Assembly: GCF_013407855.1 (NCBI RefSeq)
Contig: NZ_JACBZH010000001.1
Span: 1,488,001-1,552,000, forward strand
Length of the DNA stretch: 64,000 bases
Direction: 5' to 3'
Source of the DNA: Actinopolymorpha rutila
Lineage (GTDB): Bacteria > Actinomycetota > Actinomycetes > Propionibacteriales > Actinopolymorphaceae
Shown: positions 44,812-53,124 of the stretch, in pieces
Numbering within the stretch: the first letter of the stretch is position 1
Layout: each line of letters opens with the position of its first letter
Position numbers and translations under genes: made by a program
Notes under the pieces: model-generated
The model's database searches: none
What the model was told of the DNA's origin: nothing
What the model saw: the letters and a program-made list of their open reading frames with translations, nothing else

Positions 44812-45642
44812 ATGTCCGCAGTACCCAACGTCACCCTGAACAACGGTGTGGAGATGCCGCAGCTCGGCTTCGGCGTCTGGCAGGTGCCCGACGAGGACGC
44901 CACCGCCGCCGTCCGCACCGCGATCGAGGTCGGCTACCGCAGCATCGACACGGCCGCGATCTACGGCAACGAGGAGGGCACCGGCAAGGGGATCGCCGAG
45001 TCCGGCGTCTCGCGCGAGGAGCTGTTCGTCACCACCAAGCTGTGGAACGGCGAGCAGGGCTACGACTCCACGCTCGCGGCGTTCGAGGAGAGCATCCGCC
45101 GGCTCAAGCTCGACTACGTGGATCTCTACCTCATCCACTGGCCGGTGCCGAGCCAGGACAAGTACGTCGACACCTGGCGGGCGTTCGAGAAGCTGTACGC
45201 CGACGGGCGGATCCGCTCCATCGGCGTGTCCAACTTCAACCCGCACCACCTGCAGCGGCTGTTCGACGAGACCACCGTCGTCCCCGTCCTGAACCAGATC
45301 GAGCTGCACCCGTACCTCATCCAGGAGAAGCTGCGGGCGTTCGACAGCGAGCACAACATCGCCACCGAGGCGTGGAGCCCGCTGGCCCAGGGCGGCGAGC
45401 TGCTGAAGGACGCGGCGATCGCGGCGCTGGCGGAGAAGTACGGCAAGACCGCCGCCCAGATCGTGCTGCGGTGGCACATCCAGCTCGGCAACGTCGTCAT
45501 TCCGAAGTCGGTCACTCCGTCGCGCATCGCGGAGAACTTCGACCTGTTCGACTTCGAGCTGTCGGCCGCCGACCTGGACGCCGTCACCGACCTGAACCGC
45601 GACGAGCGGACCGGCGGCGACCCCGACACGCTGGGTTCCTGA
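44812..45642 (+). CDS. Aldo/keto reductase
   Basis: A 276-residue NADPH-dependent aldo/keto reductase of the prokaryotic AKR5-like type (2,5-diketo-gluconate reductase-like). The catalytic tetrad is visible: Asp and Tyr in SIDTAAIYGNE, Lys in TTKLW and His in LIHWP. The cofactor-binding VIPKSVTPSRIAENFDLFDF is present. Length is typical. ATG 44812 follows GGAGG. It is followed by a strong terminator at 45682. Confidence 0.95.
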   Translation: MSAVPNVTLNNGVEMPQLGFGVWQVPDEDATAAVRTAIEVGYRSIDTAAIYGNEEGTGKGIAESGVSREELFVTTKLWNGEQGYDSTLAAFEESIRRLKLDYVDLYLIHWPVPSQDKYVDTWRAFEKLYADGRIRSIGVSNFNPHHLQRLFDETTVVPVLNQIELHPYLIQEKLRAFDSEHNIATEAWSPLAQGGELLKDAAIAALAEKYGKTAAQIVLRWHIQLGNVVIPKSVTPSRIAENFDLFDFELSAADLDAVTDLNRDERTGGDPDTLGS

Positions 45643-45681
45643 GCCCGGAGCCTGGCCCCATGGGGCACTGACGTAGGAAAC

Positions 45682-45718
45682 AGGCGGCGGCCCGTCCGGT
45701 GAGGACGGGCCGCCGCCT
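45682..45718 (+). terminator. Strong stem-loop terminator after the aldo/keto reductase
   Basis: A perfect 16-bp inverted repeat, AGGCGGCGGCCCGTCC and its complement, encloses a GGTGA loop. It lies 40 bp after the stop codon. No long T-run follows, as often in GC-rich actinomycetes. It also separates the convergent GDT1 gene and may work in both directions. Confidence 0.85.
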
Positions 45719-45763
45719 GCGTTTCGTCGTGCGGGGCGTGCTGGGGGTGCGGGGGCGGGACGG

Positions 45764-46351
45764 TCAGCGCAACTGGGTGATCGCCTCGACGAGCAGCCAG
45801 GCGCCGAAGACGGCGAACAGGGCCGAGGCGCCGTACCGGATCGTGCGCTCGGGTAGTCGCCGGCCGAGCTGCTGGCCGATCAGGATGGCGATGGCGTCGG
45901 CGACCACCATCCCGACGGTCGACCCGAGCCAGGTGCCCAGCCAGCCGTGCTGGGTGGCCAGGGTGATGGTGGCCAGCATGGTCTTGTCGCCGAGTTCGGC
46001 GAGGAAGAACGCGACGGAGACCGCGATCACCGCGGACTGCTTGGCCCGCCGGGCCTTCTGCTCCTCGTCCTCGGAGAGGCTGTCGCCGCGCAAGGTCCAC
46101 CCGGCGAAACCGAAGAACGCCAGCGCGGCCACCAGCGAGATCCAGCCGGTGGGCAGGTTGGCGCCGAGGAAGTAGCCGACGCCCACCGACACCGCGTGCA
46201 CCACGGCCGTCGCGACGGTGATCCCGACGAGTACGGGGAGCGCGCGGTAGCGGGTGGCGAAGGTCAGGGCCATCAGCTGGGACTTGTCGCCGAGCTCGGC
46301 CACGAAGATGACGCCGAAGCTGAGTAAGAAGCTGGCCGTCAGGGCGTCCAT
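45764..46351 (-). CDS. GDT1/TMEM165-family manganese exporter (MneA/MntX type)
   Basis: A 195-residue membrane protein with six helices. The two signature motifs occur once in each half: VAELGDKSQLMALTFATRY near residue 17 and LAELGDKTMLATITLATQ near residue 117. UPF0016/GDT1 proteins export Mn(II) (or Ca/Mn), and an upstream yybP-ykoY riboswitch on the same strand supports manganese. The loop between the halves carries an acidic stretch (SLSEDEEQKARRAK). ATG 46351 is chosen because the first motif follows directly. Confidence 0.92.
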   Translation of the reverse strand: MDALTASFLLSFGVIFVAELGDKSQLMALTFATRYRALPVLVGITVATAVVHAVSVGVGYFLGANLPTGWISLVAALAFFGFAGWTLRGDSLSEDEEQKARRAKQSAVIAVSVAFFLAELGDKTMLATITLATQHGWLGTWLGSTVGMVVADAIAILIGQQLGRRLPERTIRYGASALFAVFGAWLLVEAITQLR

Positions 46352-46374
46352 GGGGAGTGTCGCTCCTCGATCAG

Positions 46375-46535
46375 GCCGGACCGAGGGATGCGACCTCGAC
46401 CCGGGCATTTCGCCTGGTCGAAGGTCTCGCCCGCCTGGTGGAGGCTGCCGGGCCGGGCGCCACCTGTGAGGCGGCTGCCAGCGTGTCGACCGCGGCATTG
46501 GGGGCTACTCCCCTTCGCGTCGTACAGCCTGTCGC
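46375..46535 (-). ncRNA. yybP-ykoY manganese riboswitch
   Basis: Read on the minus strand, the leader of the GDT1 gene contains AAGGGGAGTAGC (complement at 46504-46515) and, about 80 bases later, GAGACC (46423-46428) followed by a stem of GACCTTCGACC with GGGTCGAGGTC around the hairpin GGCGAAATGCC. The GGGGAGUAGC and GAGACC segments are the two conserved loops that meet to bind Mn(II) in this RNA class. The riboswitch turns on expression when manganese is high. Exact ends are estimates. Confidence 0.85.
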
Positions 46536-46550
46536 GGACCGCCTCGATTG

Positions 46551-46580
46551 TCAACCAGTTGCGCAAGTGACGAACTGTTG
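46551..46580. promoter_or_regulatory. Candidate ArsR operator between arsR and the riboswitch
   Basis: CAGTTGCGCAAGTG centred on the palindrome TTGCGCAA (46559-46566) sits upstream of the ArsR gene and just before the start of the riboswitch transcript on the other strand. The position would let the regulator act on both divergent promoters. It is a short palindrome, so this is only a candidate. Confidence 0.4.
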
Positions 46581-46640
46581 TGGGCCAGCTCACATCCGGC
46601 CGTCCACTCACCGGGTGGATACGGAAGAATCGGCGGCGTC

Positions 46641-47018
46641 ATGGTCAATTCTGCCGATCCGCCCGAGCCGACCGGGCAGCCCGCGCTGTCCGGGCCGCAG
46701 CTACGAGCGGCGGCGGAGACGTTCGACCTGCTGTCCTCGCCCACCCGGCTGCACCTGGTGTGGCTGCTCGCCCGGCACGAGTACGACGTGGGCACGCTCG
46801 CGGAGACCACTGGCGCCAACGTCGCCGCGGTCAGCCAGCACCTGGCCAAGCTCCGGCTGGCCGGCCTGGTGACAGCACGGCGCGAGGGCCGGCGGCAGAT
46901 CTACGCCGTGGAGGACCCGCACGTCCTCACCCTGGTGGACCAGATCTTCGAGCACATCGCCCCGGACGGCTCGCTGGCGCCGGACCCGCCCACGCCACGA
47001 CACCCACGCCGATCCTGA
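46641..47018 (+). CDS. ArsR/SmtB-family metal-responsive regulator
   Basis: A 125-residue winged-helix repressor. The HTH is VGTLAETTGANVAAVSQHLAKLRLAGLV with a wing RREGRRQIYAV. The C-terminal helix has DPHVLTLVDQIFEH, i.e. D-x-H-x10-H, the alpha-5 metal site of CzrA/NmtR-type sensors. That would suggest Zn, Ni or Co sensing. The divergent GDT1 exporter is a plausible target. ATG 46641 is chosen because the conserved core begins soon after; the frame stays open to 46548. Confidence 0.88.
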   Translation: MVNSADPPEPTGQPALSGPQLRAAAETFDLLSSPTRLHLVWLLARHEYDVGTLAETTGANVAAVSQHLAKLRLAGLVTARREGRRQIYAVEDPHVLTLVDQIFEHIAPDGSLAPDPPTPRHPRRS

Positions 47019-47041
47019 GGCGGCGCAGTCCGCGCTCAGGT

Positions 47042-47151
47042 GATCGTCTCGCCTGCCTCCCATGCCGCACCTGAGGCACTCACGGGATCGTCTCGCCTGC
47101 CTCCCATGCCGCACCTGAGGCACTCACGGGATCGTCTCGCCTGCCTCCCAC
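47042..47151. repeat. 44-bp tandem duplication of the response-regulator 3' end
   Basis: Two complete 44-bp copies (47042-47085 and 47086-47129), starting GATCGTCTCGCC, are followed by a partial copy from 47130 that is the real 3' end of the response-regulator gene. The copies repeat its last codons beyond the stop, so they are a recent duplication outside the coding frame. Confidence 0.9.
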
Positions 47152-47786
47152 GCCCACGCGGCGATCCCCACCCGGTTGCGTACGCCCAGCTTCCGCTGGA
47201 TGTTCGCGATGTGGGTCTTGGTCGTTCCCGCGGAGATGAACAGGTCGGCGCCGATCTCGGCGTTCGTCTTGCCGGCGGCGACCAGGCGGGCCACCTCGAC
47301 CTCCCGGTCGGTCAGCGGCTCGACCGGGGGAGCGGTGCGGGTGCGCCGCCGCTGGGCGAGGTGGCGCAGCAGGCGCACGGTCACCGACGGACTGATCAAC
47401 GTGTCCCCGGCCATCGCCGCACGCACCGCCTCCACCAGCAGCGTCGGACCGGCCCGCTTGAGCAGGAACCCGCAGGCGCCGTACGCCAGCGCGGTGTGGA
47501 CGTACTCGTCCAGGTCGAACGTCGTCACCACCACCACCCGCAGCGGGTCGGCGACGTCCGGCCCGGCCAGCGCCCGGGTGAGTTCCAGGCCGTCCAGTCG
47601 CGGCATCCGGATGTCGGCGATGACGACGTCCGGCCGCAGGTGCCGTGCCTGCTCCAGCGCCGAGGCGCCGTCCGCGGCCTCGGCGACCACCTGCATGTCC
47701 GGCTGGGAGTCCAGGATCAACCGGAAGCCGCTGCGGATGTTCTCCTGGTCGTCGGCGATGAGGATCCGGGTGGCCACGCCGGTCAT
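47124..47786 (-). CDS. NarL/FixJ-family response regulator
   Basis: A 220-residue regulator. The receiver domain has RILIADDQENIRSGF, phospho-acceptor VVIADIRMPRLDGLE, the Thr of VVVTTFDLDEY and the Lys of FLLKRAG. The C-terminal LuxR-type HTH reads LTDREVEVARLVAAGKTNAEI and TTKTHIANIQRKLGVRNRV. It is the partner of the histidine kinase four bases upstream. Targets are unknown. Its 3' end has been duplicated in tandem (47042-47129). Confidence 0.95.
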   Translation of the reverse strand: MTGVATRILIADDQENIRSGFRLILDSQPDMQVVAEAADGASALEQARHLRPDVVIADIRMPRLDGLELTRALAGPDVADPLRVVVVTTFDLDEYVHTALAYGACGFLLKRAGPTLLVEAVRAAMAGDTLISPSVTVRLLRHLAQRRRTRTAPPVEPLTDREVEVARLVAAGKTNAEIGADLFISAGTTKTHIANIQRKLGVRNRVGIAAWAWEAGETIP

Positions 47787-47790
47787 CGTG

Positions 47791-49140
47791 TCATCGTGTC
47801 ACCCGGTAGTCACCCCGGTCCTCACCTCGATGCTCACCTCGGCCTTCACTCCGGCCGGCCCGCCCGGCGGACAGTGGGAGGACCGCGGTCGTACGCCATC
47901 CCGCCCGGCCGTACGGACCGGCGGTCAGCGTGCCGCCGAGTGCCTGTACGCGTTCGGCCAGGCCGACCAGGCCGAGGCCGCCCCGGCGATCACCGCCGTC
48001 GACGGGGGCGTCCGTACGCTCCGGATCGACCGCCTGGTTGGTGATCTCCACGGTCAGCGCCGGGGCGTCGCCGTCAACCCGGGCGAGCGTGACGGTGACG
48101 GCGGAGTCGAGCGGTGCGTGCCGGCGTACGTTCGTCAGCGCCTCCACGATCACCCGGTGGACGGTGGAGCCGATCTCGCGGGGAACGGCGGCGGCCAGGT
48201 CGGGCGGCAGGTGCAACCGGACCGGCCCGGACCCGCCGGCGGCGAACCGGTCGAGGAGTTCGGGCAGGTCGGCGACGCCGGGCGCGGGTGCCCGGCCGGT
48301 GTCCGCGGCGTTCGGCGACTCCGTGCCGACGGGGCCGGCGGGTGAGTTCTCGGAAGGGCCCTCTTCCAGGTCGTGCAGCATGTGCACGGTCCGGTCCATC
48401 GAGGACAGCGCCGCCAGTCCGGCCTCCTCGATCCGGGCGAGCGCGTCGAGAACGGCTTCCGGTCGCTGTGCCGCCACCGCCCGCGCGGCCTGCGCCTGGA
48501 CAACGATGCCGCTGATGTCGTGCGCCACGAAGTCGTGCAGGTCGCGGGCCAGCGCCAGCCGCTGCGTCCGGCGGGCCTCGCGAACGGCCCGCTCGCGGGT
48601 GCCGTCCAGTGACCGCAGGTAGATCCCGCCGAGTGCCGCGCACACCGCACCCAGTGCCCAGAAGCCGACCGACCCCACCTGGTCCGACAGGGACCAGCCG
48701 TGGACGGCGCGCAGGATCATCGTCGCCTGCGCGGCCGAGGCGAGCAGGCCGACGGCGACCGCCTGGCGGGGCGGGGCGAGTCTGACCACCAGGATGATCA
48801 GCCAGAGCAGCCCGGCCAGCTCGAACAGCCCGAACCACTGCACGCTCGACGGCAGTGCCTCCGGGACGAGAGTCGTGGCGGCGAGGGAGACGAGCGCGGC
48901 GACGGTCGCGACGGGCACCAGGGCGGCCCGGTGCGCCGGTCCGGCCACCAGCAGTCCGGCCAGGCCGCCCGCGGCCACGCCCGCGGGAACGCTGACGAAC
49001 GGACTGACGAGGAACGCCGCCCCGCAGCCGGCCAGGACCAGCAGCCCGGCCACGGCGAGGCCCACCCGGAACCTGAACGCGCCGGTTGTGAACTGGCGGC
49101 TTCCGAATGGGCCGGTTCGTTCGGAGATGGGGCCGGACAT
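47791..49140 (-). CDS. Sensor histidine kinase, HisKA_3 (NarL-partner) type
   Basis: A 449-residue kinase with about five to six N-terminal membrane helices (FRVGLAVAGLLVLAGCGAAF to FWALGAVCAALGGIYL), a HisKA_3 dimerisation region LARDLHDFVAHDISGIVVQ with the phosphorylated His, and a HATPase domain with VIVEALTNVRRHAP (N box) and GGLGLVGLAERV (G box). The small soluble part before the H box means the ligand is sensed by the membrane domain. ATG 49140 follows TACTCT by six bases with no SD, so it may be a leaderless start. Confidence 0.92.
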   Translation of the reverse strand: MSGPISERTGPFGSRQFTTGAFRFRVGLAVAGLLVLAGCGAAFLVSPFVSVPAGVAAGGLAGLLVAGPAHRAALVPVATVAALVSLAATTLVPEALPSSVQWFGLFELAGLLWLIILVVRLAPPRQAVAVGLLASAAQATMILRAVHGWSLSDQVGSVGFWALGAVCAALGGIYLRSLDGTRERAVREARRTQRLALARDLHDFVAHDISGIVVQAQAARAVAAQRPEAVLDALARIEEAGLAALSSMDRTVHMLHDLEEGPSENSPAGPVGTESPNAADTGRAPAPGVADLPELLDRFAAGGSGPVRLHLPPDLAAAVPREIGSTVHRVIVEALTNVRRHAPLDSAVTVTLARVDGDAPALTVEITNQAVDPERTDAPVDGGDRRGGLGLVGLAERVQALGGTLTAGPYGRAGWRTTAVLPLSAGRAGRSEGRGEHRGEDRGDYRVTR

Positions 49141-49237
49141 GGGACGAGAGTAGGGTCCGGCCCGTCGGTCCGCCCCCGGAACGGCCTGCGTACGATCGGG
49201 TGCGACGTGGCTGGTTTCCGTTGCGAGAAGAGGTCCC

Positions 49238-49852
49238 GTGGTCGGTCGAAGGCACGCTGGTCGAGTCGCCGTTGTCGCTCTGGTCGCAGGGCTGGCACTG
49301 TCCGGCTGCGGCGCGGTCTCCAACCCCGGAGCCGCGGCCCAGGTCGGCGACCAGACGATCTCGGTGTCCTACCTCCAGAAGCAGTCGCGCGACATCCTGG
49401 CCAAGGCCGGCCGGTCCGATCTCAGCGACGCGGAGTCCACGAAGCTGCAGAGTGACCTGCTCCAGCAGCTCGTCGACGACGCTCTGATCGTGCCCACCGC
49501 CGCGCGTGCGGGGGTGAGCGCCAGCCAGGCCGACATCGACGAGGTGAAGTCCCAGATCCAGTCGCAGCGCGTGGTCATCCCGCCGGACATGCTGGACGGC
49601 TTCGCCCGCTGGGTCGTCCTGCGGCGGGCCCTCAACACCAAGCTGCTCGGCAGGCAGCCGTCCAGCCAGCAGGACCAGGCCAAGGCTGACCAGCTGGTCG
49701 GGCAGGAGATGGCGAAGACGGCCAAGCAGGTCGGTGTCGACATCAACCCGCGCTACGGCACCTGGTCCGGCGGAGCGGTGAAGCCGGGTGGCCAGCTCGT
49801 CACCCCGGAGCCGACCGCCACCCAGGCTCCGGCCGCCCCGCAGATGCCCTGA
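49238..49852 (+). CDS. SurA N-terminal-like lipoprotein
   Basis: A 204-residue lipoprotein: lipobox VAGLALSGC, then a SurA/PrsA-type N-terminal helical domain (QTISVSYLQKQSRDILAKAG and LQSDLLQQLVDDALIV). No rotamase (PPIase) domain follows; the C-terminus is a Pro/Ala-rich tail. It likely binds unfolded secreted proteins or acts as an envelope chaperone. The start is GTG 49238 after GAGAAGAGG. It lies 7 bp upstream of mazG and so probably shares its transcript. Confidence 0.8.
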   Translation: MVGRRHAGRVAVVALVAGLALSGCGAVSNPGAAAQVGDQTISVSYLQKQSRDILAKAGRSDLSDAESTKLQSDLLQQLVDDALIVPTAARAGVSASQADIDEVKSQIQSQRVVIPPDMLDGFARWVVLRRALNTKLLGRQPSSQQDQAKADQLVGQEMAKTAKQVGVDINPRYGTWSGGAVKPGGQLVTPEPTATQAPAAPQMP

Positions 49853-49859
49853 TCCCACC

Positions 49860-50945
49860 GTGGCCCCGCAGATGACGGCCGGCCGGATCGCGCTGCTGCT
49901 GACCAGTCCGCGGGTGGCGCCGGGGTTGCTCGCCTGGCCGGCCTGGGAGCTGCTGCGCGCGGCCGACCAGGTGCTCACCGACGACGCCGACCACCCGCAG
50001 CGTGCGGCCGTCGAGGCCGCCGGGGTCCATGTCCTCGTGGTCGAGGACGCGCCCGGGCCGGGTGAGCTGGCCGACCTCCTCGTGACCAGGGCGCACGCCG
50101 GCATCGACGTGGTGTGGCTGGCCGCCGACGACGGTGACCCCGCGCTCGGCCGGGCGCTCGGCCACCTGCTGGCCACCGCCGCCGAGGCCGGTACGCGTGG
50201 CCTGCCCACTCTGGAGGTGGTCCCCGCCTCCTACGACCTGCCCGGCGCCCGGCTGCTCGACCTGGTGTCGGTGATGGACCAGCTGCGCGAACGCTGTCCG
50301 TGGGTGCGCGACCAGACGCACCGGTCGCTGGTGCGGTACCTCGTCGAGGAGTCGTACGAAACCGTGGAGGCGATCGAGACCGGCGGCCGGCAGCACCTGC
50401 GCGAGGAGCTCGGCGACCTGCTGTTCCAGGTGGTGTTCCACGCCAGGCTGGCCGAGGAGGACGCGGAGGTGCCGTTCTCCATCGACGACGTCACCGCCGA
50501 CCTGGTGGACAAGCTGATCCGGCGCAACCCGCACGTCTTCGGCCCTGCCACGGCCGGCCGGCCCGGTACCGCGGGGTCGACGGCGGAGTCGACTGCGGCC
50601 GAGGTGGAGAACGTCTGGGACCAGTTGAAGGCCGAGGAGAAGCAGCGCACGTCCGCGGTGGAGGGTGTGCCACTGGCGCTCCCGGCGCTGACGCTCGCCG
50701 ACAAGCTGCTCGGGCGTACGAAGCGGTCGGGTGTCCGGGTCGACGGCCCTGATCCGGCCGTACTCGCCGAGGTCGCCGGCGCGGCGACGGCCGAAACGGA
50801 ACGACTCGACGCCGACCGCCTCGGCATGGCGTTGCTGGCCCTGGTCGACCGCGCACGCTCCGCGGACCTCGACCCCGAGCAGGCGTTACGCGACGCCTGC
50901 CGGCGCTACGTCGACGCCGTTCGCGCCGCCGAGAACACCCGTTGA
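49860..50945 (+). CDS. mazG: Nucleoside triphosphate pyrophosphohydrolase MazG, long form
   Basis: A 361-residue protein. The MazG catalytic domain (from about residue 135) hydrolyses NTPs/dNTPs for pool cleaning: EESYETVEAIE and REELGDLLFQVVFHA give the ExxE12-28ExxD metal site. The N-terminal 130 residues (GRIALLLTSPRVAPGLLAWP) resemble a decayed tetrapyrrole-methylase domain, as in YabN-type fusions, but the Gly-rich SAM loop is missing. A rare TTA Leu codon occurs at 50886-50888. The start is GTG 49860 (ATG 49872 is possible); no good SD is seen. Confidence 0.92.
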   Translation: MAPQMTAGRIALLLTSPRVAPGLLAWPAWELLRAADQVLTDDADHPQRAAVEAAGVHVLVVEDAPGPGELADLLVTRAHAGIDVVWLAADDGDPALGRALGHLLATAAEAGTRGLPTLEVVPASYDLPGARLLDLVSVMDQLRERCPWVRDQTHRSLVRYLVEESYETVEAIETGGRQHLREELGDLLFQVVFHARLAEEDAEVPFSIDDVTADLVDKLIRRNPHVFGPATAGRPGTAGSTAESTAAEVENVWDQLKAEEKQRTSAVEGVPLALPALTLADKLLGRTKRSGVRVDGPDPAVLAEVAGAATAETERLDADRLGMALLALVDRARSADLDPEQALRDACRRYVDAVRAAENTR

Positions 50946-51010
50946 TCACGAGTGATCCCGGCGGTGCGCGGGTCGGTTCGCGGTGCTCACAGTCGACGCC
51001 GCTAGGGTGA

Positions 51011-52354
<1,344 letters not shown>

Positions 52355-52359
52355 GTCCG

Positions 52360-53124
52360 GTGAGCGACGCGCGAGGTGGTCGCAACGCCCGGCCCGCAGG
52401 GCGTGGGCGGGGTCCGGGCCGGGTCAAGCCCGGCACGCCCGGGCGCGGTGCGCGAGGTGGTGCGGGTGCTCCCCGGACCACCCGCCGCACCGCCGGTGCC
52501 GGGCCCACCCGCACGACCGCCCGCGGCGAGACCCGTCCGGAGGCGGTGCGGCCCGGGGTAGCCCGCGTCACCAACGGGACGGTGCCCAGTGCTCGTCGCG
52601 ACCCCGGCCAGTCCGACGCCACCAAGCGCACCTCGCGGCGCAACGGCAACGTCACCGGCCGGGCGGCGATCCTGGCCCTGGTGATCGCCGCGCTGGTCAT
52701 CTCGTACGCGTCGAGCCTGCGGGCCTGGGTCGAACAACGCAGTCAGATCTCGGCGCTGCGCACCGAGGAGGCCCAGCGCACCGACCGCGTGGCCTCCCTG
52801 GAGAAGGAGCTACGGCGCTGGCACGACCCGGCCTACGTCGAGGCGCAGGCCCGCGAGCGCCTGCGCTGGGTGAAGCCGGGTGAGACCGGCTACGTCGTGG
52901 TCGGCGAGGACGGCTCGGTGGCGAAGGCGCCGGCCGTCGCCGGTGGCGCGACTGTTTCCTCAGGGCCCCGGCAGGCCTGGTGGTCCAGCCTCTGGGGGAG
53001 TGTCGAGCGGTCCGGTGTGCAACCGACGTCACCGCCGGCCGGTACGACACCCAGCACGCCGAAGCACCAGCCGCCGAAGACCATCGACCCCAGCCGGACC
53101 AAGACGCCGCGACCGAACCGATGA
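52360..53124 (+). CDS. FtsB/DivIC-family septum formation initiator
   Basis: A 254-residue cell-division protein. A long basic, Gly/Arg/Thr-rich cytoplasmic N-terminus (about 100 residues) is followed by one membrane helix (AAILALVIAALVISYASSL), a coiled coil (QISALRTEEAQRTDRVASLEKEL) and the family end YVEAQARERLRWVKPGETGYVVV. A Pro/Thr tail follows. It would link FtsQ/FtsL to the division machinery at the septum. The start is GTG 52360, five bases after eno. It overlaps the next gene by 4 bp (ATGA). Confidence 0.92.
   Translation: MSDARGGRNARPAGRGRGPGRVKPGTPGRGARGGAGAPRTTRRTAGAGPTRTTARGETRPEAVRPGVARVTNGTVPSARRDPGQSDATKRTSRRNGNVTGRAAILALVIAALVISYASSLRAWVEQRSQISALRTEEAQRTDRVASLEKELRRWHDPAYVEAQARERLRWVKPGETGYVVVGEDGSVAKAPAVAGGATVSSGPRQAWWSSLWGSVERSGVQPTSPPAGTTPSTPKHQPPKTIDPSRTKTPRPNR

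Noticed and set aside
47042..47129. Possible start of a CRISPR array
   Set aside because: The repeats are directly adjacent 44-bp copies with no spacers and belong to the response-regulator gene end.
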